The notes: a model not told the origin generated them from the sequence alone. 64,000 nt of DNA from an uncultured Victivallaceae bacterium (GCA_944392655.1 CALXXL010000004.1:62001-126000); one strand, 5' to 3'; positions 25,217 to 33,914 are shown, counted from the stretch's first letter. Made by a program: numbers and translations.

Positions 25217-25673
25217 TTTCGGGCAGTGGTCGAGCCGGGAGAAGTGCCGGAGCAGAATAAAATCGACGTGGCTGAACCTGATCGGGGTGCTGATTCTGGT
25301 CGGGGCGGTCAGTTATTACTTTATCTTCTGGCAGAAGAGTTGGAGTACACCTCTGATTACCGTCTGGACGGTGCTGGTTGTGGCGTATATAGCAGACATG
25401 CTGTTCTGGATAGGCTTCTGGAGTCGCTGTAATACTGCGGCAGAGACGATTCCGGACGGGGTAAAATCCGGGATGGAAAAGACGCTTAAGCGTACCAATT
25501 TTATATTTATACTTGCGGTGCTTTACGCGGTATGCGCGGTAGCGGCATATGTGATATTAGGGGCGGAGAGTCTGGTGTTGGCGGCGCTGGTGATAATCGG
25601 GCCATTGTATATCGTATCCGAATTGGTACGGATTGTATTGCGTGCGAAGATGTCCGCGCTGTTAAAGAGTTAA
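25197..25673 (+). CDS. Small membrane protein with four helices, uncertain start
   Basis: A 158-residue protein of unknown function with four hydrophobic helices in two pairs (about 26-44, 50-70, 98-120, 124-142). The frame is blocked upstream by TGA 25188-25190, and the only start is TTG 25197, with no ribosome site close by; the good site and ATG just before it belong to a different frame. The gene lies 41 bases after the exported-protein gene and is followed by a strong terminator, so the two form a small operon. Confidence 0.6.
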   Translation: MQTWKDDFGQWSSREKCRSRIKSTWLNLIGVLILVGAVSYYFIFWQKSWSTPLITVWTVLVVAYIADMLFWIGFWSRCNTAAETIPDGVKSGMEKTLKRTNFIFILAVLYAVCAVAAYVILGAESLVLAALVIIGPLYIVSELVRIVLRAKMSALLKS

Positions 25674-25690
25674 TATGTACTAAACAGCAT

Positions 25691-25737
25691 AACCGCCGGA
25701 AACGGCGGTTTTTTTATGCCATAATAATTGAAACAAC
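25691..25737 (+). terminator. Terminator cassette, copy 2
   Basis: The same AACCGCCG-GAAA-CGGCGGTT hairpin and 27 further bases as at 24001, identical at 45 of 47 positions. The 20 bases after it (AGCACGGTTGTTTTTG) read as the inverted form of the bases after copy 1. Confidence 0.9.
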
Positions 25738-25823
25738 TACTAGCACGGTTGTTTTTGTCAGGGATTAAGAACAAACCGTTTCCGGAGTTCCGGCGATACT
25801 GAATTGACCGCCAGTTGCACGAC

Positions 25824-25898
25824 CTGATATTTCTGCATAAAAAAAGACTTGCTGTATTTCCAGCAAGCCCCTTGATTATCGATTGGTACCGAAGGTGG
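25824..25898 (-). repeat. Duplicate of tRNA-Leu 3' tail plus terminator (outer copy)
   Basis: About 75 bases nearly identical to 25910-25983. On the minus strand it reads as the last ~15 bases of tRNA-Leu including CCA, then a spacer, a CTTGCTG/CAGCAAG hairpin (25848-25867) and seven T. The body of the tRNA is missing in this copy. Confidence 0.9.
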
Positions 25899-25909
25899 TA
25901 GCCGCCCAT

Positions 25910-25983
25910 CTGATATTCCCGCATAAAAAAAGACTTGCTGTTTTCCAGCAAGCCCCTTGATTATCGATTGGTACCGAAGGTGG
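25910..25983 (-). repeat. tRNA-Leu 3' tail plus terminator (functional copy)
   Basis: The real end of tRNA-Leu and its terminator: hairpin CTTGCTG/CAGCAAG at 25934-25952 on the minus strand, T-run at 25924-25930. It forms a direct repeat, period 86 bases, with 25824-25898. Confidence 0.9.
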
Positions 25984-26055
25984 GACTCGAACCCACACGG
26001 TGTCGCCACCACCAGATTTTGAGTCTAGCGCGTCTGCCAGTTTCGCCACTTCGGC
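25969..26055 (-). tRNA. tRNA-Leu (anticodon CAA)
   Basis: An 87-base tRNA with a long variable arm (GGTGGTGGCGACACCGT), typical of class II tRNAs. Acceptor GCCGAAG/CTTCGGT (one G-U), discriminator A, encoded CCA. The anticodon stem CTAGA/TCTGG encloses loop CTCAAAA with CAA at the anticodon, which reads UUG leucine codons. Confidence 0.96.
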
Positions 26056-26066
26056 TTGTGTTGAAT

Positions 26067-26095
26067 AATATAGTGCGCAAGGAGGTTAAAGTCAA
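26067..26095 (-). promoter_or_regulatory. Promoter of tRNA-Leu
   Basis: On the minus strand TTGACT (26095-26090), exactly 17 bases, TATATT (26072-26067), 12 bases before the tRNA 5' end. Confidence 0.85.
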
Positions 26096-26132
26096 ATGGA
26101 AAGCGGGTTAAAATATTAAAAAACCGTGATAG

Positions 26133-27395
26133 TCAGAATTTTATTTTGCGTAAAGGTATAAGATAAATTGCGGTGCACAGGTTGATACTGGCAATAAAGA
26201 TGAATACGCCGGTATTGGAGATGAATCCTGCTTTGGACATTACGGCGACGGCGATGGTACCGAGTGCGATAGCTCCTGAGTTTACAACGTTGTTGCCGGC
26301 GACTATGCGTGCGACATTATCTTTTTTTGCGCTGCGCTGCAGGAGTGCGTTAAGTGGAACGGAGTATAAACCTCCGCATACGGCCAGGAGCAGTAAATCT
26401 ATGACGATGCGTATAAATGCGGGGTTGTGGAAGAATGCGATAAACGCTTCTCCGTCTGGAGCGGGGGAGATATGCTGTGCGGCGAAGAATATATCGCAGG
26501 TAAATGCGGCCATGATAATGAGAGCCGGCGGCACGGTTTTCATAGCTGGAACAATCCGGTTAAGCGCGTTGCTCAAAATGGATCCTGCTGCTACTCCGAC
26601 AGAGAACAGGAGATAGAAGAACAGCACCATAACCGGAGGCGCATTAAGTATGTTGCTGCAAAATGGTGCGAGCTGGGCCATATAGAGAGCTCCGGCCATC
26701 CAGAATCCGGACAATCCCAGAATGCAATGTCTGGTAAGGCTGTTTTTCATACAGGTTTTTATCAGGCCTGCGGTGCTGGAGATACAGTTGAAGTTCAGTT
26801 TAAGCTGTGGATTTACCGGTGGAGTTAGGGGTATGAGCCATGCCGCACCAGCGCCGACTGCGGCAAATATGACGAGAGCCGCCCCGGTAAGGATGCGTCC
26901 ATTGGGAGAATCGATGAGGATATTACCCATAATTGATCCGCATATAATGGCGATATATGTACCGGCGTTGACATATGCGTTGCCGCGCAATAATTCGTTA
27001 TGAGGCAGCATTTGCGGGATATAGGAGTACTTGAGCGGACTGAATACAGCGGACTGAGTTCCCATAAAGAAGAGTAGAATCATCAGCATGGGGACATTTT
27101 TCCCGGCAAATGCGGCGAGTGTGAGAATCATCAGAATAAGTTCAGCCGCTTTAGTAGCGATAAACATTTTTCTCCGGTCGATCTTATCTGCCGCCTGCCC
27201 GGCGATAGCGGAGAATGGGAAATACGGCAGCATTAATAGACCCATAGCGATAAAATTTAGAGCGGCGCCGGTGGAGCTGGAGTAGTCCATCTGGTATGAT
27301 ATCATAATTACCAGTGCGTTACGGAACATATTGTCGTTAAACGCACCGAAGGAGAATGTGGTAAAGAAGGGCAGGAATCTGCGGCTGAAAAACAT
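26133..27395 (-). CDS. MFS transporter, LplT-like (lysophospholipid transporter type)
   Basis: A 420-residue, twelve-helix transporter. Features typical of LplT, which flips lysophospholipids inward for re-acylation: N-terminal F-G-A-F-N-D-N-M-F-R-N-A-L, a loop D-K-I-D-R-R-K-M, and F-S-P-L-K-Y-S-Y-I-P-Q-M-L-P around residue 120, corresponding to the F-S-P-x-K-Y-G signature. In many bacteria LplT is joined to the acyltransferase Aas; here no acyltransferase is adjacent. It lies 2 bases after the AGE-family gene, in a run with murJ, all envelope related. Confidence 0.82.
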   Translation of the reverse strand: MFFSRRFLPFFTTFSFGAFNDNMFRNALVIMISYQMDYSSSTGAALNFIAMGLLMLPYFPFSAIAGQAADKIDRRKMFIATKAAELILMILTLAAFAGKNVPMLMILLFFMGTQSAVFSPLKYSYIPQMLPHNELLRGNAYVNAGTYIAIICGSIMGNILIDSPNGRILTGAALVIFAAVGAGAAWLIPLTPPVNPQLKLNFNCISSTAGLIKTCMKNSLTRHCILGLSGFWMAGALYMAQLAPFCSNILNAPPVMVLFFYLLFSVGVAAGSILSNALNRIVPAMKTVPPALIIMAAFTCDIFFAAQHISPAPDGEAFIAFFHNPAFIRIVIDLLLLAVCGGLYSVPLNALLQRSAKKDNVARIVAGNNVVNSGAIALGTIAVAVMSKAGFISNTGVFIFIASINLCTAIYLIPLRKIKF

Positions 27396-27397
27396 AG

Positions 27398-28729
27398 TTA
27401 CATATCCTGCCGGCTGAAATTGAGAACATCGATCAGGGATAAATTGGTATGATATCCCGGGTCGGCGTCAGGGGTGGCTGGAATGGTTTTAACTATGTCG
27501 CCTTTGGCGCTGCGGTTCTGGAATGCCATGCAGTGGACTTTGGGGTTGACGAACCATCCGGAGAAAGCGTCGAAACACTTGTTAAAGATATTCGCCATAG
27601 CCGGGTGCAGTTCATGCAGGAGTGCAGCTGCGCGCATGGTTTCCGGCAGGTTCCACCATGGCATATCGGTGTTTACCGGTGTACCGGTAATAAGGTCAAC
27701 GCTTTTGCATATTCCGTGACCGTGCGGTGAGAATCCGAGGGCGAAATTAGCACTTACGATTTCGGGCAATTCCGCGTTCATTCTTCTTGCCAGTATGGGA
27801 TATTTCTGAACGAAGGATTTGATTTTCAGGCATTTCCCTGCGAGTCCGGAGAATTCGCATGCGTGTCCTGGGTCGCCCAGTATGTGTTCATTGGTAACAT
27901 ATGGTGTATTATCATCTTTTACGGCTTCGATAAAGCCGTAATCCATCAATTGCGGATATTTCCCATGGCTGTTGACGTGATGATCGAGAGCTTCTTCAAT
28001 AAATCTGGCGGCATATCCGTGCCAATCGGCGGTAGAATTTCCTGCGTTCATAAAATTGGCGAGTCCGCCTATTGCGATCATTTTGGGGCCGAGGAATCTC
28101 TTGCCCGGAACAAAAGTGACGGGATTATTTGGGTCGAACGGCTGCTGGTCGGTATGGAATGAATTATTCTGAATCTCTTTAAGAATAAGTTCAAATTCTT
28201 TTGCGGCATTTTCCGCCAGCGACATATTCCCTATAGCGCTGGCGGCGGAGAATAATCCTTTAAAGTAGAACAATTCGCTGTAATTTCGTGCGGCAGGAAT
28301 AGAATTCATAGGTACAGGGGTATGAAAATCCTCGATTTTCACGGGTGTTCCGTCCTTGTGCATAATGAACCACAACCGGCCGTTGTTTTTAGCGCGTAAA
28401 TTTTCCATACCGTCAATTACGCGTTTAATGGTATTGTTGATGCGCCGTGCGGTTTTCAGTTGTTCAGAGGTATCCATGCCGGATACCGGCAGGAAGTTAA
28501 GGTGTCCGGTCAACGCTTCGAGTCCCCGGCCCTGGATCCAGCTGTAAATAAAGTCGGATTTACGGAAATCCCAGTATGGATCGGAGCATGAATCGAACTC
28601 CTCACCGGTTGCGGTACTGAGTTTGGTATTGATAAACGGGTAATCGGGGTTGGCGTCTGAGCGGTCAAGGATAGCGTTAAGCGAGGTGGTGATAATGGTT
28701 CTGAAAAAGTTTTCCTGTTGTTGGTTCAT
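27398..28729 (-). CDS. AGE-family (N-acylglucosamine 2-epimerase-like) protein
   Basis: A 443-residue alpha/alpha-barrel protein probably related to N-acylglucosamine 2-epimerases and cellobiose epimerases. Supporting pattern: R-N-Y-S-E-L-F-Y-F-K-G-L-F (about 175), G-D-P-G-H-A-C-E-F-S-G-L-A-G-K (about 285), resembling the P-G-H-x-x-E active-site loop, and helix-rich spacing throughout. ATG 28729 overlaps the murJ stop and has GGAGGAGAAA in front; a longer reading into murJ is rejected. Substrate uncertain; it could also be a related glycosidase-like barrel. Confidence 0.65.
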   Translation of the reverse strand: MNQQQENFFRTIITTSLNAILDRSDANPDYPFINTKLSTATGEEFDSCSDPYWDFRKSDFIYSWIQGRGLEALTGHLNFLPVSGMDTSEQLKTARRINNTIKRVIDGMENLRAKNNGRLWFIMHKDGTPVKIEDFHTPVPMNSIPAARNYSELFYFKGLFSAASAIGNMSLAENAAKEFELILKEIQNNSFHTDQQPFDPNNPVTFVPGKRFLGPKMIAIGGLANFMNAGNSTADWHGYAARFIEEALDHHVNSHGKYPQLMDYGFIEAVKDDNTPYVTNEHILGDPGHACEFSGLAGKCLKIKSFVQKYPILARRMNAELPEIVSANFALGFSPHGHGICKSVDLITGTPVNTDMPWWNLPETMRAAALLHELHPAMANIFNKCFDAFSGWFVNPKVHCMAFQNRSAKGDIVKTIPATPDADPGYHTNLSLIDVLNFSRQDM

Positions 28730-30309
28730 TTTCTCCTCCGGCGCAGAATATTGAGGTTTTCCCGTATTTCCGGGCATTTCATAAAGATGGAAATAATGGT
28801 GTATACAATAGAGAATATTATTCCGGAAACGGCGAGTGGAACAAGCTCCTGTTTCCATATAATTATATTCAGACTCATAATTGGGCTGTAACACAATCTG
28901 GCGGCGGTCGCTGCCACTGCGGCGGCGATGAGAGCTTTAACGATGGTTACAGCGGCCGGTTTCAGCGAGAACATGAAACCCTGTTTTTTCAGGATAACGA
29001 TCAGGGTAAAGTTGTTAAGCATAGCGGCGAGAACGGTGGCCAGTGCTATGCCACCCTGTTTAAGCGGCCACATAAGAATAAGGTTCATAATGATATTGAA
29101 AACGATAGCGACTAGTGCGACCTTGAGCGGAGTCTTCATCTCTTTTCTGGAGTGGAATGCGGGTATGATCACCTTCTGGGCGCAGAATACCGGTATTCCG
29201 ATGGAATAGAAGAGTGTGGCAAAGCAAGTTGCCTGGAGATTGGACTCGTTAAAGTTGCCTCCGAAGAACAGGAAAGATATTATTTCAGTCCGGAAGAAGA
29301 TGACGAATGCGGCGAGTGGTATACAGACAAAATATACCTGCCGCAGGCCGAAGACCAGGTCGTCGAGGAACTCCTCTTTGTCGTCTCTTGCGGCGGCTCT
29401 GGCCATATCGGTAAGCAGAACGGAGCCGAGTGCGAGGGCGAATACGCCGATAGGCAGATAAACTACGCGTTCGGTATAGTTGAGAGCCGGAGCGGCCTCT
29501 GGTCCGATAAAAGCGGCCAGGGCGCGGTCGATAATAAAGCTGACCTGGGTAGCTGATGCGCCGATAATTCCTGGCAGGGTAAGGTGCCACAGATTCCGCA
29601 GCATTCTGCTGTTTTTCACTGCCTGGAGTTTGAACAGCGGTAGCCGGTTATTCCGTTTGAGGAGTACGATCAGCAGGAGCAGGTGCACAACACCTGCGGC
29701 GATAACGGTCCATCCGAGGGAATTAAGGATATGCATCGGGGATTGATTTCCGATATGCCGCAGTATAAGCATGGCCAAAATCAGCATGATATTGAGCAGC
29801 AGAGCGCCGAGCGCGGGCAGGAAGAAGACCCGTTTGCTGTTGAGGATTGATCCTGCGATACCGATAATACATATAAAAAATGCGTAAGGCATAAGTACCG
29901 GCAGGACTTTTATAGCCAGTTTAACGTGTTCATATTCCGCGGATATATGGGGTGAAATCCACACATCTGCGGCGATAGCGGCCAGCGATGTCACAAGAAC
30001 GATGATTAGCAGAATTGCGCTGAGGGCGGCGAACACCACGGTAAGGTTGTATCTCACCTCTCTGTCGCCCTCTTTTTCTTCTATGCCGGTGAGCAGGGGA
30101 ATGAGGGCGGAACCCAGAGCGCCTTCGCCGAGGATACGGCGGAAGAGATTAGGCACCATAAAAGCGAGTACCCATGCGCTGGCGAGTGTTCCGCCGCCGA
30201 GGACGCGTGCCTCAAGCATAACGCGTCCCAGGCCGAGGATCCGGCTGAACAGGGTGGCCAGGGCCACACCGAACGAACTTTTAAGTATTTTGTGCCGGTT
30301 TTCGTTCAT
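28726..30309 (-). CDS. murJ: Lipid II flippase MurJ (MviN)
   Basis: Moves lipid II across the inner membrane for peptidoglycan synthesis. The 527 residues contain 13-14 helices. Signatures: G-V-A-L-A-T-L-F-S-R-I-L-G-L-G-R (about 14-29), M-V-P-N-L-F-R-R-I-L-G-E-G-A-L-G-S-A (about 51-68), and conserved charged residues in the central cavity (R-x-x-x near 18 and 24). It lies 8 bases after ychF; its stop overlaps the next start (ATGA). Its presence shows a peptidoglycan-making cell. Confidence 0.95.
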   Translation of the reverse strand: MNENRHKILKSSFGVALATLFSRILGLGRVMLEARVLGGGTLASAWVLAFMVPNLFRRILGEGALGSALIPLLTGIEEKEGDREVRYNLTVVFAALSAILLIIVLVTSLAAIAADVWISPHISAEYEHVKLAIKVLPVLMPYAFFICIIGIAGSILNSKRVFFLPALGALLLNIMLILAMLILRHIGNQSPMHILNSLGWTVIAAGVVHLLLLIVLLKRNNRLPLFKLQAVKNSRMLRNLWHLTLPGIIGASATQVSFIIDRALAAFIGPEAAPALNYTERVVYLPIGVFALALGSVLLTDMARAAARDDKEEFLDDLVFGLRQVYFVCIPLAAFVIFFRTEIISFLFFGGNFNESNLQATCFATLFYSIGIPVFCAQKVIIPAFHSRKEMKTPLKVALVAIVFNIIMNLILMWPLKQGGIALATVLAAMLNNFTLIVILKKQGFMFSLKPAAVTIVKALIAAAVAATAARLCYSPIMSLNIIIWKQELVPLAVSGIIFSIVYTIISIFMKCPEIRENLNILRRRRK

Positions 30310-30317
30310 AGTATGTT

Positions 30318-31418
30318 CTAAACGGAGAAGCGGACGTGAATAACGTCGCCGTCCTGAACGATATACTCTTTTCCTTCGATGCGCAGTTTACCGGCGGTCT
30401 GGGCTTTATTCCACGATCCGTACTGCACCATATCGTCGTATGATACCACCTCCATGCGGATAAAACCGCGGCACATATCGGTATGTATTTTACCGGCGGC
30501 CTGAGGTGCTGGTGTGCCTGCGGTGATGGTCCATGCTCGTGATTCCATAGGTCCTGCGGTAAAGAATGTGATATAGTTAAGGAGTTTGTACCCGGTTTTA
30601 ATCACCTGATCGAGCCCTCTGGACTTCATGCCGAGTTCTTCCATAAACATCGCGGCTTCGTCGGGTTCGAGGGCGTTGAGTTCGTCCTCGATTTTGGCGC
30701 ATACGGGAATTACCTCCATATTGTGTTGAGCGGCGAACTCCTTAAGTCTGATGGCATTCGGGTCGGAGTCAAAGTTGGCATACCCCTGTTCGTCGGTATT
30801 GGCTACGACGAATGCGGGCATAACGGTAAGCAGTCCGAGCTGTTTAACGAAAGCATTGGCTTTTTCGTCATCTCTGTCCCATTCCGGGAGTTTTCCCTCG
30901 CCGAGCCGTGCGGCAAAGCTCTTAAGGGTTTCGAGCTCCATTTTCGCGTCCGGATTTGGAGCTCTTCCGAGTTTGCCTGAGCGTTCGAGCCGTTTTTCGA
31001 GCATTTCGAGGTCGGCGAGCATCAATTCAGTAAGGATAACCTCGAGGTCTTCCACGGGGTCGATATGTCCAGAAACGTGAACGACGTCGGAATCCTTGAA
31101 GAGTCGCACAACGTGTCCTATGGCGTCGACGTTGCGGATATGTCCGAGGAACTGGTTACCGAGGCCCTGTCCCTTGCTTGCGCCGCGGACGAGTCCGGCG
31201 ATATCGATAAATTTGAGTGAAGTTGGTACAATTCTGCCGGAATTTTCCATTTTAGCCAGAACCTCGAGCCGTTCATCCGGCACTGGGACGACGCCGGTAT
31301 TTGGCTCGATGGTGCAGAACGGGAAGTTGGCCGCCTCTGCGCCTCCGGAGCATAAAGCGTTGAACAAAGTTGATTTACCTACGTTGGGGAGCCCAACGAA
31401 GCCGCAAGAAAAACTCAT
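30318..31418 (-). CDS. ychF: Redox-regulated ATPase YchF (OLA1 family)
   Basis: Obg-family ATPase that binds ribosomes. G1 G-L-P-N-V-G-K-S-T (residues 8-16), D-I-A-G-L-V-R-G-A-S-K-G-Q-G-L-G-N (about 70-86), a non-canonical G4 N-T-D-E that explains ATP over GTP preference, and the C-terminal TGS domain ending D-G-D-V-I-H-V-R-F. 366 residues, the standard length. Confidence 0.96.
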   Translation of the reverse strand: MSFSCGFVGLPNVGKSTLFNALCSGGAEAANFPFCTIEPNTGVVPVPDERLEVLAKMENSGRIVPTSLKFIDIAGLVRGASKGQGLGNQFLGHIRNVDAIGHVVRLFKDSDVVHVSGHIDPVEDLEVILTELMLADLEMLEKRLERSGKLGRAPNPDAKMELETLKSFAARLGEGKLPEWDRDDEKANAFVKQLGLLTVMPAFVVANTDEQGYANFDSDPNAIRLKEFAAQHNMEVIPVCAKIEDELNALEPDEAAMFMEELGMKSRGLDQVIKTGYKLLNYITFFTAGPMESRAWTITAGTPAPQAAGKIHTDMCRGFIRMEVVSYDDMVQYGSWNKAQTAGKLRIEGKEYIVQDGDVIHVRFSV

Positions 31419-31450
31419 AATAAAACCTGAAATTAAATATTAAGATTCAA

Positions 31451-31480
31451 CAAAAAACCCGCCTCTTGGGAGACGGGTTC
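31451..31480 (-). terminator. Terminator after the TIGR04073-like gene
   Basis: Minus-strand stem AACCCGTCTC/GAGGCGGGTT (31479-31470 with 31465-31456) and T-run; one G-U pair. It lies 27 bases after the stop at 31507. Confidence 0.88.
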
Positions 31481-31506
31481 AAAAAATGGAACTTCAAAGG
31501 ATAAAA

Positions 31507-31935
31507 TCAGTCGCCGTTGGCGATGGTATTATCTTCGAAGAAGAAGTTAAATGCGTTGTGTTCGGTATCGACCACCCACGCCGGGCGCATAATCGGGCCG
31601 TATCCGTAACCGACGTCATTGGGATCATCCTTGCAATCGGGGAGCGGAACCGGGAAGGTTACGATATCTACGATACCCACGCCAGCGCGGAGGACGGTAT
31701 AGCAAACGCCTTTAAGCACGCCGAAAGTCAATCCGGCGATAGCGCCTTTATCCTGGGTTACATCATAGGGGCGGATAAGGAGTTCGAGCGGCCCGAAAGC
31801 CACGTTGGCGATACCGCGTCCGAGTTTTTCTACGGGGCCGGATTCCATGACATTATCAACTTCTTCGACGCCCATTGCGTAATAGGCGGTTGAGAACATC
31901 ATCAACGCCAACACCAATTTCGCTAACAGTTTCAT
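31507..31935 (-). CDS. Exported protein, TIGR04073-like (exosortase-system-associated type)
   Basis: A 142-residue protein with a signal peptide (M-K-L-L-A-K-L-V-L-A-L-M-M-F-S then A-M-G). The body K-L-G-R-G-I-A-N-V-A-F-G-P-L-E-L and G-V-L-K-G-V-C-Y-T-V-L-R-A-G-V-G-I-V-D-I-V-T-F-P-V-P matches the pattern I know for TIGR04073, common in Lentisphaerae and Verrucomicrobia. Start ATG 31935 is fixed by AAGGG and the signal peptide; the longer frame to 32058 has no support. No exosortase gene is nearby. Function unknown. Confidence 0.72.
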   Translation of the reverse strand: MKLLAKLVLALMMFSTAYYAMGVEEVDNVMESGPVEKLGRGIANVAFGPLELLIRPYDVTQDKGAIAGLTFGVLKGVCYTVLRAGVGIVDIVTFPVPLPDCKDDPNDVGYGYGPIMRPAWVVDTEHNAFNFFFEDNTIANGD

Positions 31936-32249
31936 TAAAGAACCCTTCTTCTTTTGGTTGTTATTTTTAAATAAACAAATACAATTTACATCCTGACATA
32001 TCAAATATAACCGTAGTAAATCAAAAATCAAGAGAAAAAAGCACTCTTTTGTTTTCATTTTTTATGAAAAATGGCATTTTGTGTATAATTAATGATAAAA
32101 AGCGGGGCTGATCGGTAATATTTTCTATAGATTAAAAAGTCCAACATTCCTGATTATTGTATATAAGCGGGTATGTTTTTTAACAAAAGCGGTATATATT
32201 ATGTATACGATAAGTAAAAAAACAAACGGCATGAGGAAAGGGTCGTTTT
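31936..32249. other. Divergent intergenic region, 314 bases, AT-rich
   Basis: No gene seen. It must hold promoters for the TIGR04073-like gene (-) and queF (+). A TATAAT at 32084-32089 preceded by TTTTGTG is the best -10; no convincing -35. A preQ1 riboswitch was looked for upstream of queF and none was recognised. AGGAAAGGG at 32232-32240 is the queF ribosome site. Confidence 0.5.
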
Positions 32250-32678
32250 ATGGAAAAGAGCAAAACCCGTTTTGCGGATCTTACATTGCTGAAGGCGTCG
32301 GAGACGCGTTATCCGGAGACGCCGGATGCGGCTAAGCTGGAGGCGTTCACAAACGTCTATCAGGATCGGGACTATGTAATAACGTTTGACTGTCCGGAGT
32401 ACACGAGTCTGTGTCCGGTGACGAACCAGCCGGACTTCGGTCATATAATCATCCGCTACATACCGGACAAGCTGTGTGTGGAGAGTAAATCGCTGAAGCT
32501 GTATCTGTATTCATTCAGGAACACCAACACTTTTCATGAAGAGTCGGTGAACACCATACTTGATGCGCTGGTTGAGTTATGCAAGCCCCGTGCGGCGGAG
32601 GTGGTGGGCTTATTCCGTCCGCGTGGAGGAATTGCGATCAATGTAAAAGCAACCTATGGGGAGAAGATAGATGAATAA
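32250..32678 (+). CDS. queF: NADPH-dependent preQ1 synthase QueF
   Basis: Reduces the nitrile of preQ0 to the amine preQ1 in queuosine synthesis. The 142-residue, single-domain form shows the catalytic cysteine in Y-T-S-L-C-P-V-T-N-Q-P-D-F (Cys55 with Asp62 close by) and the QueF signature E-S-K-S-L-K-L-Y-L (about 78-86). The other queuosine genes (queC, queD, queE) are not in the window. It overlaps argJ by 8 bases, so the two are co-expressed though unrelated in pathway. Confidence 0.96.
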   Translation: MEKSKTRFADLTLLKASETRYPETPDAAKLEAFTNVYQDRDYVITFDCPEYTSLCPVTNQPDFGHIIIRYIPDKLCVESKSLKLYLYSFRNTNTFHEESVNTILDALVELCKPRAAEVVGLFRPRGGIAINVKATYGEKIDE

Positions 32679-33897
32679 TTACAAAGTTGATTTTTCCGGT
32701 TCGGTAACATCGCCGAAAGGTTTCAAAGCGTCCGGGGTCACAGCCGGTCTGAAGAAGAGCGGCAATGCTGACATGGCGTTGGTATATTCGGAAGAGCCGT
32801 GTGCGTTTGGTGCGGCGTTTACCAGCTGTACTTTTGCGGCGGCGCCGGTGCAGGTATCTCGCCGTCATGCGGCGGAGGGTGAAGTTCTGCGTGCGATGAT
32901 CATCAACAGCGGCAATGCGAATGCCTGTACCGGGGCGAAAGGTCTTGCCAATGCGGAAAAGATGTGTGAATTAACTGCGGCGGAGCTGGGTATTCCGTCT
33001 GGCGAAGTAGTGGTGGCATCTACCGGCCGTATCGGGGTGCAGATGCCGATGGAGATAATTGGCCGGGGGATCAAGCTGGCGGTGTCGGAGTTGTCGTCGG
33101 ATGGTGGAGTTGCGGCGGCGAAGTCGATTATGACGACCGACACGGTGGAAAAGCATCTGTCGCTGGAAGTTGAGTTAAGCGGCGGCCGGGTGACGATTGG
33201 CGCGATGACGAAGGGCGTGGGGATGATCGATCCTTATCTGAAGACGGTTCCTCATGCAACGATGATCTGCGTAGTTACGACAGATTGCGGTCTGACGAAC
33301 GGTGAACTTTCAGATATGGTCTGCGAATGCACCGGTGAATCGTTCAACCGGATAACGGTTGATGGTGACATGAGTACGAACGACACGGTAATTGTGCTGG
33401 CGAACGGAGCTTCCGGGGTAAAGGTGGCGAATGCGTCGGATGCGGAGAAGTTCAAATCTGCGTTGAAGCTGGCGATGCAGGAGCTGGCGCGCAAGATGGT
33501 TATGGATGGCGAAGGTGCGACGAAGTTTGTTGAAATAAAGGTGGTGAACGCCTCCAGTGAAGCGGCAGCCAGGCTGTGTGCGGAAGCGGTGGCGAACTCA
33601 TTATTGTGCAAGACTGCGTGGTTCGGGTGTGATCCCAACTGGGGACGTATTGTAGCGGCATTGGGCTACTCCGGAGCGGAATTTGACCCGGGCAAGGTGA
33701 ATGTTTTTTACAATGAATATCCGGTGGTGCGCGATGGTGGAGATGCCGGCACTCCGGAGAGTGATCTGGCAAAGGTATTGAAGAACCGTGAGTTCAGAGT
33801 TACGGTTGAATTGAACAATGGCGACAGTGATTACTGGGTATGGACGAGTGACATTTCGTACGAATATGTAAAGATCAATGCCGAGTATCACACCTAG
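32671..33897 (+). CDS. argJ: Glutamate N-acetyltransferase / ornithine acetyltransferase
   Basis: Transfers acetyl from N-acetylornithine to glutamate, recycling the acetyl group in arginine synthesis. The autocleavage site is visible as H-A-T-M-I-C near residue 195, where the threonine becomes the N-terminal nucleophile of the beta chain; K-G-V-G-M-I-D-P lies just before it and C-D-P-N-W-G-R near 317. 408 residues. It fits with argB (7356) as the cyclic arginine route. Confidence 0.96.
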   Translation: MNNYKVDFSGSVTSPKGFKASGVTAGLKKSGNADMALVYSEEPCAFGAAFTSCTFAAAPVQVSRRHAAEGEVLRAMIINSGNANACTGAKGLANAEKMCELTAAELGIPSGEVVVASTGRIGVQMPMEIIGRGIKLAVSELSSDGGVAAAKSIMTTDTVEKHLSLEVELSGGRVTIGAMTKGVGMIDPYLKTVPHATMICVVTTDCGLTNGELSDMVCECTGESFNRITVDGDMSTNDTVIVLANGASGVKVANASDAEKFKSALKLAMQELARKMVMDGEGATKFVEIKVVNASSEAAARLCAEAVANSLLCKTAWFGCDPNWGRIVAALGYSGAEFDPGKVNVFYNEYPVVRDGGDAGTPESDLAKVLKNREFRVTVELNNGDSDYWVWTSDISYEYVKINAEYHT

Positions 33898-33914
33898 TCG
33901 CAAACATATAATGA

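Noticed and set aside
31936-32249. preQ1 riboswitch upstream of queF
   Set aside because: Looked for because queF is often controlled this way; no hairpin plus A-rich tail of the known form was found.
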